From Pannonibacter tanglangensis (GTDB taxonomy: Bacteria > Pseudomonadota > Alphaproteobacteria > Rhizobiales > Stappiaceae), in the NCBI RefSeq assembly GCF_009915685.1, contig NZ_JAABLP010000006.1: DNA of 64,000 nt. One strand, written 5' to 3'. Within the stretch, counting starts at the first letter, position 1; every line of letters begins with the position of its first letter. The translations under genes and the position numbers were made by a program. Shown here one piece after another: positions 43,886 to 53,110 of this stretch. Below the pieces are notes generated by a model, which did not search any database, was not told the DNA's origin, and saw nothing but the letters and a program-made list of their open reading frames with translations.

Positions 43886-45115
43886 ATGAGCGACACACCA
43901 GTTCAGGACAGTCCGGCGCCGGCCGGGCTCACTCCCGCAGATCTCGAGCAGGCGCAGCGGCGCGAGATCGACACGCCCAGCAGCCAGGTGATGCGCTTCG
44001 GTCCGGCCGATGCGCTGCCGCTCGATGCCGGCGTCACGCTGGCGCCGTGGCAGATCGCCTATGAGACCTACGGCACGCTCAACGCCGACCGGTCGAACGC
44101 GATCCTGATCTGTCACGCCCTGACCGGCGACCAGTATGTCGCCTCGACCAACCCGGTCACCCGCAAGCCCGGCTGGTGGACCATGCTGGTCGGTCCGGGC
44201 AAGCCCGTCGATACGGACCGGTACTTCGTCATCTGCGCCAACGTGCTGGGCGGCTGCATGGGAACCACCGGTCCCGCCTCGACCAATCCGGAAACCGGAG
44301 CGCCCTATGCGCTGTCCATGCCGGTGGTCACCATCCGCGACATGGTCCGGGCCCAGGCACGGCTGGTCGAGCATCTCGGCATCGAGACGCTGTTTGCGGT
44401 GGTCGGCGGGTCCATGGGCGGCATGCAGGTGCTGCAATGGGCCTCGCTCTATCCGGAGAAGGTCTTCGCTGCGGTCCCGATCGCCACGGGTGCGCGGCAT
44501 TCGTCCCAGAACATCGCCTTCCACGAGGTGGGGCGACAGGCGGTCATGGCCGATCCGGACTGGCTCGGGGGCAACTACATCGCGGCCGGCCGGCGCCCCA
44601 GCAAGGGCCTGTCCGTCGCGCGCATGGCGGCGCACATCACCTACATGTCCGATACCTCGCTGCACCGCAAGTTCGGGCGCAACCTGCAGGACCGCGAGGC
44701 GCCGACCTTCGGCTTCGATGCGGATTTCCAGATCGAGAGCTATCTGCGCCACCAGGGTCTCACCTTCGTCGACCGGTTCGATGCCAATTCCTATCTCTAC
44801 GTGACCCGGGCGATGGACTACTTCGATCTGGCTGCCGAGCACGGTGGCTCGCTGGCCCGCGCCTTCCTGCGCACCAGCACGCGCTTCTGCGTCATTTCCT
44901 TCACCACGGACTGGCTGTTCCCGACATCCGAGAGCAAGGCGGTGGTGCGCGCGCTCAATGCGGCGGCAGCCAACGTGTCCTTCGTCGAGGTTCACAGCGA
45001 CCGGGGGCATGATGCCTTCCTGCTCGATGAACCGGAGATGTTCCGCACGGTCCGCGGTTTCCTGACCGGTGCCGCCCATGCCCGCGGCATTCCCGCCCCC
45101 GGAGGAGCGGCCTGA
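43886..45115 (+). CDS. metX: Homoserine O-acetyltransferase
   Basis: 409 residues. Alpha/beta-hydrolase-type acetyltransferase: nucleophile in VVGGSMGGMQVLQWASLYPEKV, Asp in TDWLFPTSES and His in SDRGHDAFLLDEPE. It activates homoserine for methionine synthesis. A TTG four codons upstream is possible; the ATG at 43886 is preferred. The stop TGA overlaps the metW start by one base, so translation is coupled. Confidence 0.94.
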   Translation: MSDTPVQDSPAPAGLTPADLEQAQRREIDTPSSQVMRFGPADALPLDAGVTLAPWQIAYETYGTLNADRSNAILICHALTGDQYVASTNPVTRKPGWWTMLVGPGKPVDTDRYFVICANVLGGCMGTTGPASTNPETGAPYALSMPVVTIRDMVRAQARLVEHLGIETLFAVVGGSMGGMQVLQWASLYPEKVFAAVPIATGARHSSQNIAFHEVGRQAVMADPDWLGGNYIAAGRRPSKGLSVARMAAHITYMSDTSLHRKFGRNLQDREAPTFGFDADFQIESYLRHQGLTFVDRFDANSYLYVTRAMDYFDLAAEHGGSLARAFLRTSTRFCVISFTTDWLFPTSESKAVVRALNAAAANVSFVEVHSDRGHDAFLLDEPEMFRTVRGFLTGAAHARGIPAPGGAA

Positions 45116-45747
45116 TGACCCTGTCCCTCACCCCTGCCACCGGGACCGCCATTCGCGGCGACCATCTTGTGGTCTGCGACCTCGTGCCCGCCGGCGCCCG
45201 CGTCCTGGACGTGGGCTGCGAGGACGGCGCGCTGTTGCAACTCCTGACCGAACGCCGCCAGATCGACGGGCGCGGCATGGAACTGTCCCAGAGCGGGGTC
45301 AACAAGGCCGTGGCGCGCGGGTTGTCGGTGGTCCAGGGCGATGCCGACACGGATCTTGCCGACTATCCGGACCATGCCTTCGATGTGGTCATCCTCAGCC
45401 AGACGCTGCAGGCGACGCGCGATCCCAAGGGCGTGCTGGAACAGCTTCTGCGCATCGGCGGCCAGGTGATCGTGTCGATCCCGAATTTCGCCCACTGGCG
45501 CAACCGCATGCAGCTGCTTTGGCGTGGCCGCATGCCGGTGACGAAGTACCTGCCCTACCAGTGGTACGACACGCCCAACATCCACTTCTGCTCGATCCGC
45601 GACTTTGTCGCGCTGGTCGAAAACATGGACGCGACGGTGGTGAAGGCGGTTGCCCTGAGCGGGCGCGGCGACCGGATCGGCTTCTCGGCTCCCTGGTGGC
45701 TGTGGAACCTGATCGGCGAGCAGGCGGTGTTCCTGCTCAAGCGCTGA
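45115..45747 (+). CDS. metW: MetW, methyltransferase-like methionine biosynthesis protein
   Basis: 210 residues. SAM-binding motif VLDVGCEDGALLQLL near residue 27, and the family-typical VSIPNFAHWRNRMQLLWRGRMPVTKYLPYQWYDTPNIHFCSIRDF. MetW works with MetX in homoserine activation in many proteobacteria. It overlaps the convergent methyltransferase gene by 11 bp at the 3' ends. Confidence 0.93.
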   Translation: MTLSLTPATGTAIRGDHLVVCDLVPAGARVLDVGCEDGALLQLLTERRQIDGRGMELSQSGVNKAVARGLSVVQGDADTDLADYPDHAFDVVILSQTLQATRDPKGVLEQLLRIGGQVIVSIPNFAHWRNRMQLLWRGRMPVTKYLPYQWYDTPNIHFCSIRDFVALVENMDATVVKAVALSGRGDRIGFSAPWWLWNLIGEQAVFLLKR

Positions 45748-46549
45748 CGGACGGCTGCCGCCGTCGGCGGGCCGTGTGGCGGTGGCGGCGGCTCGATCCG
45801 GGACCGGCCGGTTTCATGCCCGCCGCCATGCCTTCCGGAATGAACACCGGGCGCAGCACGCGGAACACGCTCTTGCCGCTTTCGCTGTGAACGCCCCGGT
45901 GCACCCGCTTTTCGGCCTCGATCACGAGGATGCCCGCGAAGGCGGGCCACAGCGCCCGGCCGATGTTCTCCCAGGTCCGGGCCCCACGCAGGATGAAGCG
46001 CGACCGGCTCGGCGGCAGGTAGAGCGCCTCCTCCTTGGACAGCACGTCGAACTGGCAGGACTTCAGCAGCGACTGGATCTGTCCCTTGGAATAGGGACGG
46101 CCATAGCCGAAGGGCGAGGTTTCCGACTGGGACCAGAGGCCGCTGCGGTTCGGAACGATGACGATCAGCTTGCCGCCGGGCGCGAGCACGCGCCAGGCCT
46201 CGCGGAGCATGGCGGCCGGATCGCCGGTGAAATCAAGCGCGTGCACGATGATCGCCCGGTCGAACACCGCATCGGAAAAGGGCAGGTCGGTCTCGCTGAC
46301 CAGCACCGCGCCATTGGCGCGCTCGCGTGGCCAGTGAACGCAGCCCTGCGGCGCCGGCATGGCGGCGATGCAGCGGGTGGCCTCGTCCATGTAGGGACGC
46401 AGGAACGGGCCGGCATAGCCGAGGCCGAGCAGCGATTCGCCCCGCGCGCTGGGCCAGAGCGCACGGATGCGCGCGCCGACGAGGCTGCGCAGCAGGCGGC
46501 CAAGCGGCAGGTCGTAAAAGGTTCTGAGGTCGCCGACGTCGAGATACAT
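45737..46549 (-). CDS. Class I SAM-dependent methyltransferase
   Basis: 270 residues. SAM-binding region SLLGLGYAGPFLRPY (a relaxed motif I) followed by DLPFSDAVFDRAIIVHALDF and LREAWRVLAPGGKLIVIVPN (motif IV/V). The C-terminus is basic (SSRRHRHTARRRRQPS). The substrate is unknown; similar alphaproteobacterial proteins sit beside gloB as here, divergent with a 137-bp gap. Confidence 0.87.
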   Translation of the reverse strand: MYLDVGDLRTFYDLPLGRLLRSLVGARIRALWPSARGESLLGLGYAGPFLRPYMDEATRCIAAMPAPQGCVHWPRERANGAVLVSETDLPFSDAVFDRAIIVHALDFTGDPAAMLREAWRVLAPGGKLIVIVPNRSGLWSQSETSPFGYGRPYSKGQIQSLLKSCQFDVLSKEEALYLPPSRSRFILRGARTWENIGRALWPAFAGILVIEAEKRVHRGVHSESGKSVFRVLRPVFIPEGMAAGMKPAGPGSSRRHRHTARRRRQPSVSA

Positions 46550-46686
46550 GGCCCATCCGCTTCAGGTCGCGGCGATTGAACCTTGCCTTGCCCCCCAACG
46601 CAAGCCGTCATCCCGTCCTGCGGGTGCTTGCTCCCGTGCCGCCGTCCTGCCACTCTCCGGCCAGCCGACGCGACAGGGAGCCTTGC

Positions 46687-47460
46687 ATGACACGTCTGGT
46701 CAGACGGCAGTTCATCTGCCTTACGGACAACTACGGCGTTCTTCTCAAGGACGAGGCGAGCCATACGGTCATCGCCATCGATGTGCCGGACGCCGCGCCT
46801 TACCTGCAGGAGCTGCGCGAGACGGGCTGGCTGCTGACGCATGTCCTGATCACTCACCACCACTGGGACCATGTCCAGGGTCTCGGGGCGCTGAAGGAGG
46901 CAACCGGCGCCCGGGTCATCGGGCCGGCACTCTCGCGCGACAAGATCCCGGATCTGGACGACGTGGTGGAGGACGGTGACCAGCTCGACCTGGGTGGCGT
47001 GCGTGTCACGGCCCTCGCCACGCCGGGGCATACGCTCGACCAGATCTCGTGGCACTTCCCGGATGCCGGTGTGGCCCATACCGGCGACACGCTGTTCTCG
47101 CTGGGCTGCGGCCGCGTGTTCGAGGGGGACATGGCGATGATGTGGGCCTCGCTGGCCAAGCTGCTGCAGGCGCTGCCGGACCACACGATCCTGCACTGCG
47201 GGCATGAGTACACCCAGTCCAATGCCCGGTTTGCCCTCTCTGTCGATCCCCGCAACGAGGCCCTGCGGCGACGGGCGCAGGAGGTGGACCGGCTGCGGGA
47301 GGAACATCTTCCCACGCTCCCGACCACCATGGCCCAGGAAAAGGCGACCAATCCGTTCCTGCGGGCGGCCACCGCCGACATGGCGGCGGTTCTCGGCATG
47401 ACCGGTGCGACGCCGGCCGAAGTCTTCGCCCGGTTGCGGGCCGCCAAGGACAGGTTCTGA
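46687..47460 (+). CDS. gloB: Hydroxyacylglutathione hydrolase (glyoxalase II)
   Basis: 257 residues, typical length. Metallo-beta-lactamase motif THHHWDH near residue 57, with ATPGHTLDQISWH, HTGDTLFSLGCGRVFEG and HCGHEYTQSNARFAL supplying the remaining metal ligands. It hydrolyses S-lactoylglutathione in methylglyoxal detoxification. The next gene follows after three bases. Confidence 0.94.
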   Translation: MTRLVRRQFICLTDNYGVLLKDEASHTVIAIDVPDAAPYLQELRETGWLLTHVLITHHHWDHVQGLGALKEATGARVIGPALSRDKIPDLDDVVEDGDQLDLGGVRVTALATPGHTLDQISWHFPDAGVAHTGDTLFSLGCGRVFEGDMAMMWASLAKLLQALPDHTILHCGHEYTQSNARFALSVDPRNEALRRRAQEVDRLREEHLPTLPTTMAQEKATNPFLRAATADMAAVLGMTGATPAEVFARLRAAKDRF

Positions 47461-47463
47461 CCC

Positions 47464-47907
47464 ATGCATCTCACGGATCTTTCGCTCAACGACATCATCG
47501 CGCGTCTCGGCATGCAGCCGCATCCCGAGGGGGGCTATTACGTCGAGGCCTTCCGCGACACCCAGACCGACGAGGCGGGACGCCCGGCCTCGACGTCGAT
47601 CTATTTCCTGCTGCCGGAAGGGGTCGTGTCCCGCTGGCACCGCATCGATGCGGTCGAGGTCTGGCACTGGTACGGCGGCGCGCCTCTGGAGCTGTTCATC
47701 AGCGAGACCGGGCAGCCGACGCAGCGCGTCACGCTCGGCGACGACCTTGTGGCCGGACAGCAGCCGCAGGCCATCGTGCCCCGCCATGCCTGGCAGCAGG
47801 CCCAGAGCCTTGGCGACTACACGCTCGTGGGCTGCACCGTCGCGCCGGGCTTCCTGTTCGATACCTTCGAGATGGCGCCAGACGGCTGGCAGCCTTCGGC
47901 CAAGTGA
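47464..47907 (+). CDS. Cupin superfamily protein (DUF985)
   Basis: 147 residues. Starts with the family pattern IIARLGMQPHPEGGYYVEAFRD, then TSIYFLLPEGVVSRWHRIDAVEVWHWYGGAPLELF with cupin-type His residues and the second cupin motif in YTLVGCTVAPGFLFDTFEM. A small beta-barrel metal or sugar-binding protein; function unknown. It is three bases after gloB, so the two are probably one operon. Confidence 0.9.
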   Translation: MHLTDLSLNDIIARLGMQPHPEGGYYVEAFRDTQTDEAGRPASTSIYFLLPEGVVSRWHRIDAVEVWHWYGGAPLELFISETGQPTQRVTLGDDLVAGQQPQAIVPRHAWQQAQSLGDYTLVGCTVAPGFLFDTFEMAPDGWQPSAK

Positions 47908-47910
47908 CGA

Positions 47911-47983
47911 GCCTGGATGCTCGTCCCGGCTCGGCGCTGCGCTTGGCCGGATGACGATGGTTATGTCGAGGGTCGTCAAACAA
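47911..47983. repeat. Truncated copy of the intergenic element (right end only)
   Basis: The stretch TCCCGGCTCGGCGCT through GGCCGGATGACGATGG and GGGTCGTCAAA matches the right-hand 70 or so bases of the full copies. It begins four bases after the cupin gene and abuts the hairpin at 47986, just as the full copy abuts the hairpin at 48267. Confidence 0.75.
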
Positions 47984-47985
47984 AA

Positions 47986-48290
47986 GGGCCGCCCGGTGAA
48001 CGGGCGGCCCTCAGACTGCTGACAAACTTCGGAGTTTCGTCAGTTTGCCGTCATTCCGGACAAGGTGAGCGTTCAGCGAACCGCAGATCCGGAATCCAGC
48101 ATGTCTGTGCGAGCGCAAGCGAGCCCAAAACCAAGTCAACTCGATACGACTTGCGACCGGCTGGTGTGTCGCGCTTCGCGCGGCTGATATCTGGATCCCG
48201 GCTCGGCGCTTCGCTGACGCTCAGCTGGGCCGGGATGACTGTGAGCAGGTTTGTCATCAGTCTGAAGGCCGCCCGGTGAACGGGCGGCCC
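47986..48290. repeat. Palindromic intergenic element, copy 2, between two identical hairpins
   Basis: The element core runs from GCTGACAA (48018) to GTCATCA (48259), with inner ends GTCATTCCGG (48050) and CCGGGATGAC (48239). Its outer ends are near-perfect inverted repeats: TCAGACTGCTGACAAAC at 48011 and the complement of TCAGACTGATGACAAAC ending at 48265. On each side lies the same hairpin GGCCGCCCG-gtgaa-CGGGCGGCC (47987-48009 and 48267-48289), an exact 25-bp direct repeat 280 bp apart. The left hairpin has its T-tract on the minus strand and the right one on the plus strand, so together they can terminate both typA and the cupin operon. Confidence 0.85.
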
Positions 48291-48321
48291 TTTGCATTTC
48301 TGGTGCTGCAAGGAGCAGTAA

Positions 48322-50142
48322 TCAGGCGCCCTTGGCCGAAGCGCGCTCGGCGCGCTTGCGGTCATGCGGATCGAGCAGCGCCTTGCGCAGGCGAATGTTC
48401 TTCGGGGTCACTTCCACCAGCTCGTCGTCGGCGATGTAGGACAGCGCCGCTTCCAGCGACAGGCGGATCGGGGTGGTCAGCTTGACGGCGTCGTCCTTGC
48501 CGGCAGCGCGGATGTTGGTCAGCTGCTTGCCCTTGAGCACGTTCACTTCAAGGTCGTTGCCACGGGTGTGCTCGCCGATGATCATGCCCTGGTACACCTT
48601 GACGCCCGGGTCGATCATCATCGGGCCACGGTCTTCCAGGTTGAACAGGGCGTAGGCCACGGCCTCACCGTCCCCGTTGGAGATCAGGACGCCGGTGTGA
48701 CGGGTCGGGATGTCGCCCTTGTAGGGCGCATATTCGTGGAACACGCGGTTGAAGATCGCGGTGCCGCGGGTGTCGGACAGGAGCTCGCCCTGGTAGCCGA
48801 TGAGGCCGCGGGTCGGCGCCAGGAACTGCAGGCGGGTGCGGCCGCCGCCGGACGGGCGCATCTCGCGCAGCTCGGCCTTGCGCTCGGACAGCTTCTGCAC
48901 CACGACGCCCGAGTGCTCCTCGTCCACGTCGATCGTCACTTCCTCGATCGGCTCAAGACGGGTGCCGGCCTCGTCGAACTTGTAGACCACGCGCGGGCGG
49001 CCGACGCAAAGCTCGAAGCCTTCACGGCGCATGTTCTCGATCAGGATGGCCAGCTGCAGTTCGCCGCGACCCGAGACGACGAAGGCATCGCCCTCGGGCG
49101 TGTCCTCGATCTTCAGGGCGACGTTGCCTTCGGCCTCGTCCATCAGGCGCTTGCGGATGACGCGCGACTGGACCTTGTCGCCCTCGGTGCCGGCCAGGGG
49201 GCCGTCGTTGACGAAGAACGTCATCGACAGGGTCGGCGGGTCGATCGGCTGGGCCGTCAGCGGCGTGTTGACATCCATGGCGCAGAGCGTGTCGGCCACG
49301 GTTGCTTCCTGCAGGCCGGCGATGGCGACGATGTCACCTGCCTCGCCCTTCTCGATCGGCTGGCGCTCGAGACCGCGGAAGGCCAGCACCTTCGAGATGC
49401 GGCCGGATTCAACCACGCGGCCATCGCGCGACAGCGCCTTGATCGGCATGTTCGGCACGGCCTCGCCGGCCACGATGCGACCGGTCAGGATGCGACCCAG
49501 GAACGGGTTGCTCTCGATGGTGGTCGCCAGCATGCGGAAGGAGCCTTCCTCGGCGCTCGGCGCCGGGACATGGCTGATGATGAGGTCGAACAGCGGAGCC
49601 ATGGACTCGGCCGGCCCGGTCGGGTCGGTCGCCATCCATTCCTGCTTGGCCGAGCCGTAGACAACGGGGAAGTCCAGCTGCTCTTCGTTCGCGTCCAGGG
49701 CGGCGAAAAGGTCGAACACCTCGTCCAGCACCTCTTCGGCGCGCTGTTCCGGCTTGTCGATCTTGTTGATCGCCACGATCGGCTTCAGGCCGAGCTTGAG
49801 TGCCTTGCCGAGCACGAACTTGGTCTGCGGCATCGGACCTTCGGCGGCGTCAACGAGCAGGACCACACCGTCGACCATGTGAAGGATGCGCTCAACCTCG
49901 CCGCCGAAGTCGGCGTGGCCCGGGGTGTCCACGATGTTGATGCGGGTGTCGTTCCAGACCAGCGAGGTGACCTTCGCCAGGATGGTAATGCCGCGCTCGC
50001 GCTCCAGGTCGTTGGAGTCCATCATGCGCTCTTCCGTGCGCTGGTTCTCGCGGAACGAGCCCGACTTCTTGAGCAGAACGTCGATCAGGGTGGTCTTGCC
50101 ATGGTCGACGTGGGCGATGATGGCGATGTTGCGCAGCTTCAT
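48322..50142 (-). CDS. typA: TypA/BipA ribosome-associated GTPase
   Basis: 606 residues from the ATG at 50142. GTPase motifs AHVDHGKT, RGITI, DTPGHADFG and NKIDKPEQR are intact, followed by EF-G-like domains and the BipA-specific C-terminus (LTPIRLSLEAALSYIADDELVEVTPKNIRLRKALL, approximately). It acts on ribosome assembly and translation under stress. A TTG four codons earlier is not needed. Confidence 0.96.
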   Translation of the reverse strand: MKLRNIAIIAHVDHGKTTLIDVLLKKSGSFRENQRTEERMMDSNDLERERGITILAKVTSLVWNDTRINIVDTPGHADFGGEVERILHMVDGVVLLVDAAEGPMPQTKFVLGKALKLGLKPIVAINKIDKPEQRAEEVLDEVFDLFAALDANEEQLDFPVVYGSAKQEWMATDPTGPAESMAPLFDLIISHVPAPSAEEGSFRMLATTIESNPFLGRILTGRIVAGEAVPNMPIKALSRDGRVVESGRISKVLAFRGLERQPIEKGEAGDIVAIAGLQEATVADTLCAMDVNTPLTAQPIDPPTLSMTFFVNDGPLAGTEGDKVQSRVIRKRLMDEAEGNVALKIEDTPEGDAFVVSGRGELQLAILIENMRREGFELCVGRPRVVYKFDEAGTRLEPIEEVTIDVDEEHSGVVVQKLSERKAELREMRPSGGGRTRLQFLAPTRGLIGYQGELLSDTRGTAIFNRVFHEYAPYKGDIPTRHTGVLISNGDGEAVAYALFNLEDRGPMMIDPGVKVYQGMIIGEHTRGNDLEVNVLKGKQLTNIRAAGKDDAVKLTTPIRLSLEAALSYIADDELVEVTPKNIRLRKALLDPHDRKRAERASAKGA

Positions 50143-50311
50143 TAATGGCTCCAAAAGACACTGCGGGCGCCGTGGCCCGCAGTCCCGTGTCTTTGCATCG
50201 TGGCGTCCGGCCCGGTTCGGACAGGACGAAAAGTCGCGCCCTGTATAGTGCGGACTGCCGATTTGTGCAACGCGGCAGCTGCAGTTGACGCGAGGTGGAA
50301 GCTGGAGTAGT

Positions 50312-50330
50312 TAATAAGGAATCCTTATTA
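50312..50330. promoter_or_regulatory. 19-bp perfect dyad, candidate MarR operator
   Basis: TAATAAGGA-a-TCCTTATTA, ending 12 bp before the marR-like start. A TTGACG at 50285-50290 lies upstream so the dyad would cover the -10 region. The size and symmetry are typical of MarR-family sites; autoregulation is inferred. Confidence 0.65.
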
Positions 50331-50342
50331 TCTAGGTTCCTT

Positions 50343-50909
50343 ATGAGTTCTGCCGATCCCGAGCTTTCCCGCCCCGCCTCCCCGGTGCCGCTGTCCCCGC
50401 AGGCCGGAGCTGCCCCCGGGCCGACGCCGTCTCCGGCGCCGACGCTGGGCTGGCTAATCACCGACGTCTCGCGCCTGCTGCGGCGCCGCTTCGATGCCGC
50501 GCTCGAGCGTGTCGACACGGGGCTGACCCCGGCCGAGGCCCGCGCCCTCAACCTGATCCGGCGGATGCCGGGCCGGCGCCAGGGCGTGCTGGCCGAGCTG
50601 ATGGGCGTCGAACCGATGACGCTGGTGGGGCATCTGGACCGGCTGGAGCGCAGCGGACTGATCCGCCGGGTCGTGGATCCCTGTGACCGCCGCGCGCGCA
50701 TCATCGAGCTGACGGCAGAGGCCGATGTCGTGATGCAGCGCATCGACGAGGGCCTTGCCCTTGTCCGGGCCGAGCTGACCGCCGGCCTCACCCCTGCCGA
50801 GGAGAGCCAGCTGCAGCAGCTGCTCCTGACCCTGAAAGCCAACCTGTGCGATGCCGACCAGCGGACCGGAGCCGCCGGCGCGCCTGCCGGATCGAATGCC
50901 GATGCGTGA
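50343..50909 (+). CDS. MarR-family transcriptional regulator
   Basis: 188 residues. A Pro-rich N-terminal stretch of about 35 residues is followed by the winged-helix MarR domain (LGWLITDVSRLLRRRFDAALE, LTPAEARALNLIRRMPGRRQGVLAELMGVEPMTLVGHLDRLERSGLIRRVVDPCDRRARIIELT). It overlaps the following MFS efflux gene by 14 bases, so the pair is an operon and the regulator probably represses efflux until a drug or phenolic ligand binds. Confidence 0.9.
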   Translation: MSSADPELSRPASPVPLSPQAGAAPGPTPSPAPTLGWLITDVSRLLRRRFDAALERVDTGLTPAEARALNLIRRMPGRRQGVLAELMGVEPMTLVGHLDRLERSGLIRRVVDPCDRRARIIELTAEADVVMQRIDEGLALVRAELTAGLTPAEESQLQQLLLTLKANLCDADQRTGAAGAPAGSNADA

Positions 50910-52110
50910 CCAGCCCGAACCCCTGATGACCGAGCGGCGGACCGCCGCGCTCGGGGCCGCCCTTGTCGCCATCGGTCCGGTGACCATGGCACTCTACACG
51001 CCGGCAATGCCGGTCCTTGCAGACGCCTTCGAGACGTCGCGCGCGATGATCAAGCTCACGCTGACGGCCTATTTCGCCGGCTTCGCCCTGACGCAGCTTG
51101 TCTGCGGTCCGTTGACCGACGCCTTCGGGCGGCGGCCCGTGACACTGGCCTTCCTCGTCATCTATCTCGCCTCCACCGTTCTGGCGACGCTGGCGCCGAC
51201 GGTCGAGTGGATGATCGTCGCCCGCACCCTGCAGGGCGTCGGGGCGGCTGTCGGCATATCGGTCTCGCGCGCCATCGTGCGCGACCAGTTCACCGGCCAG
51301 ACCTCCGCCCGCATCATGAATGCCATCGGCACCATGCTGGCCATCGGTCCGGCGGTCTCGCCGACAATCGGCGGCCTGACGCTGGAGTACCTCGGCTGGC
51401 GGCCGATCTTCTGGTTCATGATCGTCTACGGTGTCCTGCTGATGCTGGCGGTCTCTGCGCTGATGGCGGAAACCAACCGCTACATCGAGCGCGCCAACCT
51501 GCGGGTCGGGCGGCTGCTGCGCAACTACGCGACGCTGCTCGCCGATCCGCGTTTCCTGCGGCCGAGCCTGCTGGTCGGCTTCGGCATCGGCTCGATCTAC
51601 ACGCTGGCCACGATCCTGCCCTTCGTGCTCATTGACCGGATCGGCCTGTCGCCGAGCCAGTTCGGTTTCGGCATGATGGTTCAGTCCGGCTGCTTCATTT
51701 CCGGCACGGTGATCACCGGCTGGCTGCTGCGGCGCCTCGATGCCGACCGCCTGATCCCGGCCGGGCTCGTGGGCCTGACCGCCTCTGCGGTGGCGATGAT
51801 CGGTGCACATCAGCTGCTGGAGCCGTCGTTTCTCGGCGTGATGCTGCCGGTCGGCCTGTTCGCCTTCTCGCTGGCCACGCTGTTGCCGGCGGCCATGACG
51901 GCGGCCCTGCAGGGCTTTCCGCAGATGGCCGGCGCTGCCGCCTCGATGACCGGGTTCCTGCAGTTCGGGTCCGGCATCGTGGGCAGTCTGGTCGCTGCGG
52001 CACTGGGCGATCCCTATCTGGCGCTCCTGATCGTTGCTCCCGGAATGCCGCTGCTGGCGGTCGGCTGCTATCTGGCGCTGACACCGCTGGTGCGACCCTC
52101 GCGGGGATAA
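50896..52110 (+). CDS. MFS multidrug efflux transporter, Bcr/CflA type
   Basis: 404 residues with 12 predicted membrane segments. The N-terminal half has the family pattern MALYTPAMPVLADAFETS and the MFS motif GPLTDAFGRRPV between helices 2 and 3, with SRAIVRDQFTG as in Bcr. It exports drugs with proton exchange. ATG codons at 50896, 50902 and 50926 are all possible; none has a strong ribosome-binding site, consistent with coupling to the upstream regulator. Confidence 0.9.
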   Translation: MPMRDQPEPLMTERRTAALGAALVAIGPVTMALYTPAMPVLADAFETSRAMIKLTLTAYFAGFALTQLVCGPLTDAFGRRPVTLAFLVIYLASTVLATLAPTVEWMIVARTLQGVGAAVGISVSRAIVRDQFTGQTSARIMNAIGTMLAIGPAVSPTIGGLTLEYLGWRPIFWFMIVYGVLLMLAVSALMAETNRYIERANLRVGRLLRNYATLLADPRFLRPSLLVGFGIGSIYTLATILPFVLIDRIGLSPSQFGFGMMVQSGCFISGTVITGWLLRRLDADRLIPAGLVGLTASAVAMIGAHQLLEPSFLGVMLPVGLFAFSLATLLPAAMTAALQGFPQMAGAAASMTGFLQFGSGIVGSLVAAALGDPYLALLIVAPGMPLLAVGCYLALTPLVRPSRG

Positions 52111-52258
52111 GGCGGCGGCCCATGTCGCCTGACCTCCGCCCGGCGTCGCGCCGAGGCTTGACCTGGACGCGCGGACACGCGATGACGCCCGCCTGTTCAT
52201 TGCTGCCGCCGGGCGGGCCTGCTGCCCTGTCCGCCGGCCTTGTGGAAACGCCTCTGAG

Positions 52259-53110
52259 ATGGTGCCGACCCCCTACACCCTGCCCCTGCCGGTGTCCGCC
52301 GGAGGCCGGCCGCATGTCATGGGCATCCTGAACGTGACGCCGGATTCCTTTTCCGACGGTGGCCGTCACGCGGCGGCCGACGCGGCGCTGGCGCATGCGC
52401 AGGCCATGGTCGCGGAAGGGGCGGACATCCTCGACATCGGCGCCGAGAGCACCCGTCCGGGTGCCCTGGCCGTGCCGGAGGCCGAGGAATGGGCCCGGCT
52501 CGAGCCGGTCCTGTCGGCAGTGATCGCGCTGGGCGTGCCCGTTTCCATCGACACCTACAAGGCGTCGATCGCCGCCCGCGCCTGCGCCCAGGGCGCCGCC
52601 CTCGTCAATGATGTCTGGGGGCTGCAGAAGGATCCGGCGATGGCCGACGCGGTCGCGGCCGCCGGCGTGCCGGTGGTGATGATGCACAATCGGCGCGAGG
52701 CGGATGCGGGCATCGACATCCTGTCCGACATCGACCGCTTCTTCGAGCGCTCCATGACCCTTGCCGAACGGGCAGGCATTCCCCGCTCCCGGCAGATCCT
52801 TGATCCGGGCTTCGGCTTCGGCAAGACGATGGACCAGAACTACCAGATCCTGAATCGGCTCGAGACACTGGCCAAGCACGGCCTGCCGATCCTGGCGGGC
52901 GCCTCGCGCAAGCGCATGATCGGCGCTGTCCTCGACGTGCCGACGGACGAGCGCCTGTTTGGCTCGCTGGCGGTGCATCTCCTGGCGGCCGCCAAGGGGG
53001 CCGCGATCCTGCGCGTGCATGACGTGCGCCCGCATGTGCAGGCCATGGCCATCCTGGCGGCCACACGCGCCGAGCATGTCCCCGTTGCGCCGGAAGGAGC
53101 CCGCCCTTGA
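52259..53110 (+). CDS. folP: Dihydropteroate synthase
   Basis: 283 residues. Pterin and pABA binding motifs: MGILNVTPDSFSDGG, DIGAESTRPGA, VSIDTYKASIAARACAQGA, LDPGFGFGKTMDQNY and GASRKRMIG. It makes dihydropteroate and is the sulfonamide target. folK overlaps its stop by four bases. Confidence 0.95.
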   Translation: MVPTPYTLPLPVSAGGRPHVMGILNVTPDSFSDGGRHAAADAALAHAQAMVAEGADILDIGAESTRPGALAVPEAEEWARLEPVLSAVIALGVPVSIDTYKASIAARACAQGAALVNDVWGLQKDPAMADAVAAAGVPVVMMHNRREADAGIDILSDIDRFFERSMTLAERAGIPRSRQILDPGFGFGKTMDQNYQILNRLETLAKHGLPILAGASRKRMIGAVLDVPTDERLFGSLAVHLLAAAKGAAILRVHDVRPHVQAMAILAATRAEHVPVAPEGARP

